A stretch of DNA of 9,290 bases. Source: an uncultured Actinomycetes bacterium. GTDB lineage: Bacteria; Actinomycetota; Thermoleophilia; Solirubrobacterales; Solirubrobacteraceae. Shown here one piece after another: positions 5,078 to 9,290 of the stretch (position 1 is the stretch's first letter; each line of letters opens with the position of its first letter). The stretch is from NCBI GenBank assembly GCA_937888775.1, contig CALAQT010000593.1, positions 1 to 9,290 of the forward strand, written 5' to 3'. The notes under the pieces were generated by a model. It was not told the origin of the DNA. It searched no databases and was given only the letters and a program-made list of their open reading frames with translations. The position numbers and the translations under genes were made by a program.

Positions 5078-5544
5078 GCATGCACAGCTTTTGCATTATT
5101 GGCTATCGTTGCCATCGGATGGATGACCAGGAGCTACTCACCTCGCGCTCGACGGCGTCGGCGAGCTGCGACGCGATCTCCGCCAGCTCAACCGACCCGG
5201 TGATCGTGGAGGAGCTCGCCTGTTGGCTCGAGGATCTCGTCGACGAGCCGTGCGGGGCACAACGGTATGCCGGAGGACGACGCTGTTGCGATCTCGAAGG
5301 GCGGATGGAACCGGTCTGGGAGTTCGGTTTCCCAGACGGTGCTCGCGAGGTGCGGCGAGCTGTGTCCAGTGCGGTAGCCGCTCGAGCATGCCGAGTCGCT
5401 GGAGGTAGTCGCGGTCGATTTCGGTCGGTGTCCGCCGCGGCCGGTGAGCCCGGCGGCGGTCACCGTCGGGACGAGGATCAGTCGGGTGTGCCGCAGGCGC
5501 ATGATCATGGCTGACACCCTATGTGAGGCCGGCCGGCCGGCCCG
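5078..5544. other. Unassigned stretch between the antitoxin and the sigma fragment
   Basis: Open frames cover this stretch on both strands (5080-5514 plus, 5188-5679 and 5138-5389 minus). None has a ribosome-binding site or a recognisable domain, and they overlap one another. Protein-like pieces appear in different minus frames (for example T-E-I-D-R-D-Y-L-Q-R-L-G-M-L-E-R-L), which would fit a frameshifted, decayed gene, but I cannot name it. A 16-nt palindrome made of four GGCC units lies at 5527-5542, just before the sigma-like reading frame. No promoter for the sigma gene is convincing. Confidence 0.35.
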
Positions 5545-5847
5545 GTGGCGGTCGCCGCGACGAGTCGAATGCGTCACCGGGCCCGGCTCCAGCTCGGGCT
5601 GCCCGGATCGCGTTTTGTCGAGGATGATGTGGCCCGCGTGGATGAGCTGGCCGACGCCGGGGCGGTGGCTCTGGGGCATCTGGCCGAGCTGCCGGTCGAG
5701 CAGCGCCAGGCCGTGTGGGGCCGGATCGTCGATGAGAAGAGCTATGACCGGCTGGCCCGCGAGCTGGACACTTCAGAGGCGCTGGTGCGACAACACGTCA
5801 GCCGTGGATTGCGTCGTCTGCGCGCGCGGATCGAGGAGGACCGGTGA
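5545..5847 (+). CDS. Sigma-70 region 4 protein (ECF sigma factor lacking region 2)
   Basis: The 100-aa product matches only the C-terminal half of an ECF sigma factor. Residues about 10-50 are the linker (R-A-R-L-Q-L-G-L ... V-D-E-L-A-D-A). Residues 48-95 are region 4 with the -35-binding helix-turn-helix: A-E-L-P-V-E-Q-R-Q-A-V, then S-Y-D-R-L-A-R-E-L-D-T-S-E-A-L-V-R-Q-H-V-S-R-G-L-R-R-L-R. A full ECF factor is usually 160-200 aa and carries region 2 for the -10 element and core polymerase. Here an in-frame TGA at 5524-5526 closes the frame and no region 2 is seen upstream. It is therefore either a truncated remnant or a stand-alone region 4 regulator. The start may be the GTG at 5545 or the ATG at 5569. 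It overlaps the next gene by GTGA. Confidence 0.75.
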   Translation: MAVAATSRMRHRARLQLGLPGSRFVEDDVARVDELADAGAVALGHLAELPVEQRQAVWGRIVDEKSYDRLARELDTSEALVRQHVSRGLRRLRARIEEDR

Positions 5848-7085
5848 ACGGGTATTTCGATCGTCTCGGCGACGAGCTTCGGCTCGCGACCGAACTGCGC
5901 TACGGACGCCACAGCACCGACCCCGGGTCGCTTGAATTGAGCGCGCGGAGCCGTCTGTCGCGGTGGCGAGATCGTCTCGTGCGCTTTGGGAGTGGGCGCG
6001 TTGGGGGGTGGCCGCGGCTCGGGGTGCTGGCGATCCTCGCGGCGAGCGCCACGGCGGCCGCGGCGGCGATCCCGCTGCTTGACCGATCCGACGGGCTCGC
6101 CGGGGCGGTGCCGCAAGCGGCGCTCACTTCTCCCGGGAGACTCCCTGGCCCCCTCGCGGAGGTCTTGCCTCACCGCCTGCCCGATGGGTTGCGCTACGCG
6201 ATCCCGGTAGCCCCCGATCTGGAAGCCGGCCACGCGGGCTGGTGCTCGGGCCCTGAGTTCGCGCTCCCCGGAGCTCGGGCACGGTTCTTGGGTGGCGGCG
6301 GCGCGTGCGCACCCGCGATGGCTCACTCAGTGGCGATCGTCGCCGGTGGCGCGGCGCTCACCAACGTTCTCCAGAGCCTCTCGGCCCCGCACCCGGCTCG
6401 CGCGGACGGCGCGCTTAGCGACGCGAGCGTCCAGCGGGCGATTCGCCGCGCCGTGTGGCTCAATTGGTTCGTGGTCAGCGACCGGGTTGCAGTGATCAGG
6501 GTCGGCGCGACCTCGTTCCTACCAGAACGCGATCCGGAGCTCGCCCGGGATTGGCGCGCGGTCGTCACCTTCACCCGTGGGCTCCCAACGACGTTTCGCT
6601 TTCTCGATCGCCGCGGCCGGCCGATCAATCAGCCAGCCCAACCGCCGGTCCCCTCGGTGCCGGTCACGACGGTCAACCCCCACCACCTGCCCGCCGCGGT
6701 CTGCTCGCTCGGGTCCTCTCACCTGCCGGGCATCGGGGGCGAATGGGAAGTCGTCGCAGACGCCGCGCCGCGCCGCGGTCCGCTGGTCGACCCGGACGTG
6801 CTCTTCAGCTGCGCACGAGCCTGGTACGCGTTCCCGCGCACGCACGCCGTGTACTCCGCCGCGATTCTCCTCAACGCCCAGAACCCCGCGCGCCCAGCGC
6901 CGAACCTACCCGGCCTCACACCCAGCATCCGACCCGGCGACTACGAAGAGGCCGCCGCAACCGCCGGCCAAACCACCGCCCGACGAATCGGCAACGCCTG
7001 GCTCCTCGTCCAAGGCCCCAACCAGCAACGACGCGCCGCGCTCCTGCAGAACATCGTCGTAGCAGGAACCGCCATCCACCACTAG
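5844..7085 (+). CDS. Single-pass membrane protein paired with the sigma gene (candidate anti-sigma factor or sensor)
   Basis: This 413-aa protein starts at a GTG overlapping the sigma stop by four bases. Residues 1-56 form a basic cytoplasmic segment that begins M-N-G-Y-F-D-R-L-G-D-E-L. Residues about 57-78 are one Ala/Leu/Ile-rich membrane helix, and the remainder should be outside the cell. The outer part is rich in Ala, Pro and Arg and has two cysteine pairs, Cys134/Cys155 and Cys287/Cys323. These could form disulfides in two related halves separated by a Pro-rich linker (about 258-278). No catalytic motif or known domain is recognised, and no zinc-binding anti-sigma motif (HxxxCxxC) is present. 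Coupling to a sigma region 4 gene and the topology suggest anti-sigma or signal-sensing function. This pairing is one I associate with Solirubrobacterales. Function unproven. Confidence 0.75.
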   Translation: MNGYFDRLGDELRLATELRYGRHSTDPGSLELSARSRLSRWRDRLVRFGSGRVGGWPRLGVLAILAASATAAAAAIPLLDRSDGLAGAVPQAALTSPGRLPGPLAEVLPHRLPDGLRYAIPVAPDLEAGHAGWCSGPEFALPGARARFLGGGGACAPAMAHSVAIVAGGAALTNVLQSLSAPHPARADGALSDASVQRAIRRAVWLNWFVVSDRVAVIRVGATSFLPERDPELARDWRAVVTFTRGLPTTFRFLDRRGRPINQPAQPPVPSVPVTTVNPHHLPAAVCSLGSSHLPGIGGEWEVVADAAPRRGPLVDPDVLFSCARAWYAFPRTHAVYSAAILLNAQNPARPAPNLPGLTPSIRPGDYEEAAATAGQTTARRIGNAWLLVQGPNQQRRAALLQNIVVAGTAIHH

Positions 7086-7172
7086 ACACCTGCCAAGCGT
7101 TCGCTGGTGGTTGGGTAGGTGAGACCGACCTCGACGAGGCTCCGGCTGGCGGGTTGCGGGACACTCAAGACT

Positions 7173-7940
7173 GTGCGCGGGCTTCCTGACTACGTGATCC
7201 GCAACCGCGCGAGCTGGGATGGATGGGCGTCGGAGTACGAGGAGCCTGGCCGGCCGAACTGGGCCCAGGACGAGCCGTCGTGGGGAATCTGGAGCGTGCC
7301 GGAGTCCGAGGTTCGTCTTCTTCCCGACGGCCTGGACGGCCTGGACGTCATCGAGCTGGGGTGCGGAACCGGATACGTGTCGGCGTGGCTCGCGCGCCGC
7401 GGCGCGCGGCCGGTCGGGATCGACAACTCCCAAGCTCAGCTGAAAACAGCCCGCGCGTTTCAGCGAGAGTTCGGGCTCGAGTTCCCGCTGTTGCACGGCA
7501 ACGCCGAGGACGTGCCGCTGCGCCACGCCAGCTTTGACCTCGCGATCTCCGAGTACGGCGCGAGCATCTGGTGCGACCCGTACCGCTGGATTCCAGAGGC
7601 CGCGCGGCTGCTACGCCCCGAAGGGCAGCTGATCTTTCTCACCAACGGAGTGCTGGCGATGCTCACAATCCCCGATCAGGAGAATGGCGCCGCCACCGAT
7701 CGGCTGCTGCGCCCGTATTTTGGGATGCGCCGCTTCGAATGGTCCGATGACGACTCCGTTGAATTTCACCTCCCCCACGGAGAGATGCTCGCCCTCATGC
7801 GACAGTCCGGCTTCGTCGTCGAGCAGTTGCTCGAGATCCGACCGCCCGACGGCTCTACGACCCGCTATCCGTTCATCACTCTTGAGTGGGCGCAACGCTG
7901 GCCCTGCGAAGAAGTCTGGAAAGCCCGCAAGCTCTCTTGA
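7173..7940 (+). CDS. Class I SAM-dependent methyltransferase
   Basis: The 255-aa protein has the Rossmann-like methyltransferase fold. Motif I is V-I-E-L-G-C-G-T-G-Y (59-68), which binds the methionine part of SAM. The acidic residue after strand 2 is Asp84 (V-G-I-D-N-S). Then come H-G-N-A-E-D-V-P-L (108-116), F-D-L-A-I-S (121-126) and L-R-P-E-G-Q-L-I-F (137-145). The C-terminal part (about 150-255) has W/F-rich elements that probably form the substrate pocket; the substrate is unknown. A further upstream GTG at 7119 would add 18 residues of unlikely sequence. The GTG at 7173 places the N-terminus at R-G-L-P-D-Y-V-I-R-N-R, as I recall for relatives. No clear Shine-Dalgarno precedes it. The gene lies 87 bases after the membrane protein and looks separate from it. 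Confidence 0.88.
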   Translation: MRGLPDYVIRNRASWDGWASEYEEPGRPNWAQDEPSWGIWSVPESEVRLLPDGLDGLDVIELGCGTGYVSAWLARRGARPVGIDNSQAQLKTARAFQREFGLEFPLLHGNAEDVPLRHASFDLAISEYGASIWCDPYRWIPEAARLLRPEGQLIFLTNGVLAMLTIPDQENGAATDRLLRPYFGMRRFEWSDDDSVEFHLPHGEMLALMRQSGFVVEQLLEIRPPDGSTTRYPFITLEWAQRWPCEEVWKARKLS

Positions 7941-8102
7941 GCGCCAACGCCGCCGAGCGAACGCTCGCTCGTGATGACCTCATCGGCGCGCACAGCCCAC
8001 TGTTCGCTGAGTGTCCTGATCGGACTTCGGATGTGCGCCACCTCTCGGCAAACCTGGTCGTCGGCAGACGCTCCTGCCGCCGCCAGCGCGGGCTGCGCGG
8101 CG

Positions 8103-8134
8103 GTGACGGCGCGGGACCGGGCCCGAAGTACGAT
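8103..8134 (+). promoter_or_regulatory. Candidate promoter for a leaderless hydrolase mRNA
   Basis: TACGAT (8129-8134) matches the actinobacterial -10 pattern TANNNT and ends six bases before the ATG at 8141, so transcription could start on the A of the start codon. A weak -35 candidate, GTGACG, is at 8103-8108 with a long 20-base spacer. There is no Shine-Dalgarno. Leaderless mRNAs are common in actinobacteria. Confidence 0.4.
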
Positions 8135-8140
8135 CGCGCG

Positions 8141-8950
8141 ATGTGCGAGGTACAGCATGCGGCCGGGCTGGCCTACCGTGAGTCCGGCGGGCCCTCCGAG
8201 CGCGTCGCGCTACTCGTCCACGGCTACCCGGAGTCCTCCTTCATGTGGCGACACGCGCTGCCAGCGCTGGCCGCGGCTGGCTGGCGCGCGGTTGCGCCCG
8301 ACCTGCCGGGGTACGGGGACTCCGAGCCCGATCCACCTGGGAGCTGGGAGCGCCACATCGAAGCGCTTGATCGGTTCGTGTGCGAGCTGGAACTGGGACC
8401 GGTGGCGCTGGTCACCCACGATTGGGGGGTGATGATCGGCGTGCGCTGGGCCTGTGACCAGAACGCTCGGGTGCGTGCGCTGGTGGTCTCCGACGGCGGC
8501 TTCTTCTCAGACCGGCACTGGCACGATCTCGCCAACACGATGCGCACCGTAGGCGACGGCGAGCGGTTGGTCGCCGCGTACACCCGCGACGGTCTGAGCC
8601 ACGCGCTCCGGAGCCTCTCAAGCGGCATCACCGAAGCCGCGGTGACCGAGTACTGGAAGGCGTTTGCTGACGACATCCGCCGGCACGCCCAGCTGGAGCT
8701 CTACCGCTCGGGCGACTTTGAAAAGCTCTTGCCATACGACGGTGCGCTCGCGCGGCTGGGCGTCCCGGTGCTGATCATCTGGGGCGGGCAGGATCGTTTC
8801 TCGACCCCGAAGATGGCCGATCGCTTCCACGCCGAGATCCCCGGATCGCAGCTGTCGATCGTCGAAGACGCCGGGCATTTCGTCTGGGAGGACGCCCCGC
8901 AGATCACGGTCGCCACGCTGGTTGAGTTCCTGTGCAAGAGCGTCGACTGA
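8141..8950 (+). CDS. Alpha/beta hydrolase, haloalkane dehalogenase/epoxide hydrolase-like
   Basis: The 269-aa enzyme has the oxyanion-hole motif H-G-Y-P-E-S-S (27-33), the nucleophile elbow V-T-H-D-W-G (Asp94, followed by Trp95), an acidic residue Asp218 (W-G-G-Q-D-R-F) and catalytic His246 (D-A-G-H-F-V-W). An Asp nucleophile, rather than Ser, is the mark of haloalkane dehalogenases and epoxide hydrolases, which act through an ester intermediate opened by water. A helical cap lies at about 120-195. H-G-Y-P-E-S leans towards epoxide hydrolases, and Asp-Trp also suits dehalogenases, so the substrate is open. An extended frame from 7886 overlaps the methyltransferase; the extra 85 residues look like chance. 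The ATG at 8141 fits the family start and the -10 box at 8129-8134. Confidence 0.87.
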   Translation: MCEVQHAAGLAYRESGGPSERVALLVHGYPESSFMWRHALPALAAAGWRAVAPDLPGYGDSEPDPPGSWERHIEALDRFVCELELGPVALVTHDWGVMIGVRWACDQNARVRALVVSDGGFFSDRHWHDLANTMRTVGDGERLVAAYTRDGLSHALRSLSSGITEAAVTEYWKAFADDIRRHAQLELYRSGDFEKLLPYDGALARLGVPVLIIWGGQDRFSTPKMADRFHAEIPGSQLSIVEDAGHFVWEDAPQITVATLVEFLCKSVD

Positions 8951-9063
8951 ACACCGCCGAGCGTCCCGGTAACGCCCGAGACTGCATCCCGGTTGATGTT
9001 CGGCCGCAAGGACAGAAGCGGCTGGTCTCCTGGCGATCGTTCGTTGAGCGTTGGCACTTGAGA

Positions 9064-9099
9064 GAAAGCGCCGGGATAAACGAAAGCGCCGGGAGAAAC
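9064..9099 (+). repeat. 18-nt tandem repeat
   Basis: GAAAGCGCCGGGATAAAC (9064-9081) is followed directly by GAAAGCGCCGGGAGAAAC (9082-9099), with one difference (T to G). It lies at the start of the group II intron-like segment. It may be a recent slippage duplication in a variable loop or linker of the RNA. Confidence 0.65.
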
Positions 9100-9103
9100 C
9101 GGC

Positions 9104-9290
9104 ATGGAGCTGGGGATGAGAGAGCCCTACATCGAAGGAGTAGCGATCCACGGTGACCCCGAGTCATGCGTTGGCGACCCGCGAGGGCGCAGCGAAGCGT
9201 TGACAGGGGCACGTGCAGGCTGGGCTATTGAGCCGCGAAATCAGGCGATTCGGGGTGCCGACGCCGTGTTTATAGGCGGAAGGCCACATC
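9104..9290 (+). CDS. Partial open frame inside the group II intron-like segment
   Basis: From ATG 9104 (or ATG 9116, which starts M-R-E-P-Y-I-E-G) the frame is open for 62 codons and runs off the right edge. The encoded peptide is the one often annotated as a short hypothetical protein next to group II intron reverse transcriptases. I think the conservation reflects RNA structure rather than a working protein, because no domain is visible and the frame coincides with ribozyme sequence. No clear Shine-Dalgarno precedes 9104. Confidence 0.35.
   Translation, partial: MELGMREPYIEGVAIHGDPESCVGDPRGRSEALTGARAGWAIEPRNQAIRGADAVFIGGRPH

Larger units (their letters stand above)
9050..9290 (+). mobile_element. 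5' part of a group II intron (upstream of its reverse transcriptase), cut by the window edge
   Basis: From about 9100 the DNA matches, from memory, a conserved segment found just before group II intron reverse transcriptase/maturase genes in many bacteria. It is best known by the peptide it happens to encode (R-E-P-Y-I-E-G-V-A, A-L-T-G-A-R-A-G-W-A-I-E-P-R-N, G-A-D-A-V). In such elements this segment is part of the structured ribozyme RNA. The 18-nt tandem repeat at 9064-9099 lies in or just before it. I could not place the 5' intron boundary (a GTGYG-type start); the left limit given here is approximate. The reverse transcriptase would lie beyond the right edge. Confidence 0.6.

Noticed and set aside
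6455..7189. 244-aa plus-strand open frame within the membrane protein gene
   Set aside because: Arg/Pro-rich shadow of the 413-aa frame, typical of GC-rich DNA; no independent start signal.
7969..7993. Short inverted repeats (GAGCGAACGCTC and GATGACCTCATC) after the methyltransferase as a terminator
   Set aside because: Loops of two bases or fewer and no T-run, so a stable terminator hairpin is unlikely.
7886..8140. 85-residue N-terminal extension of the hydrolase
   Set aside because: It overlaps the methyltransferase, reads as Arg/Ser-rich chance sequence, and the hydrolase fold begins properly after ATG 8141.
7865..8158. 97-aa minus-strand open frame between methyltransferase and hydrolase
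   Set aside because: No ribosome-binding site or domain; it overlaps both neighbours antisense.

Overview
The window is high-GC DNA with actinobacterial habits: GC-rich hairpins without U-tracts, frequent GTG/TTG starts, 4-nt ATGA/GTGA overlaps, and one near-leaderless and one leaderless start. The zinc-ribbon protein and the pairing of an ECF-type sigma region 4 with a membrane-anchored extracytoplasmic protein resemble what I know from Thermoleophilia/Solirubrobacterales. That placement is inference. No rRNA, tRNA or CRISPR array was found.

Layout. (1) 1-365: a terminator-like hairpin from an upstream gene, then a small double-CxxC zinc-ribbon protein. (2) 366-1450: more than 1 kb without a convincing gene. 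It holds a strong hairpin, a cluster of ACGTGGC motifs on both strands, other short repeats, a 17-nt perfect inverted repeat and a leader hairpin. It looks like a regulatory or replication-origin region. (3) 1451-4371: a tightly coupled operon of an unknown 81-aa protein, a primase-polymerase, a possible 26-aa peptide, an unknown 62-aa protein, an AlpA/Xis-like helix-turn-helix protein and a tyrosine integrase. Nearly every junction is an overlapping stop/start. This is the replication-excision-integration module of a small integrative element, with no transfer or structural genes in view. (4) 4372-4523: a gap after the integrase with 11-nt tandem repeats, where the attachment site should lie. 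(5) 4524-5029, minus strand: a RelE/ParE-type toxin-antitoxin pair with a probable autoregulatory operator on its -10 box. (6) 5030-5544: mostly unassigned, possibly decayed sequence. (7) 5545-7085: a sigma-70 region 4 protein lacking region 2, overlapping a 413-aa single-pass membrane protein (candidate anti-sigma or sensor). (8) 7173-8950: a class I SAM methyltransferase and a haloalkane dehalogenase/epoxide hydrolase-like alpha/beta hydrolase with an Asp nucleophile. (9) about 9050-9290: sequence that I recognise as the 5' part of a group II intron, upstream of its reverse transcriptase, cut by the window edge.

How it fits together: Int and Xis would integrate and excise the element, and the primase-polymerase would prime replication, probably from the repeat-rich leader. 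The 17-nt palindrome just before the operon is the best candidate for the repressor site that controls it. The genes to the right are ordinary chromosomal or accessory genes, with a second mobile element at the right edge.
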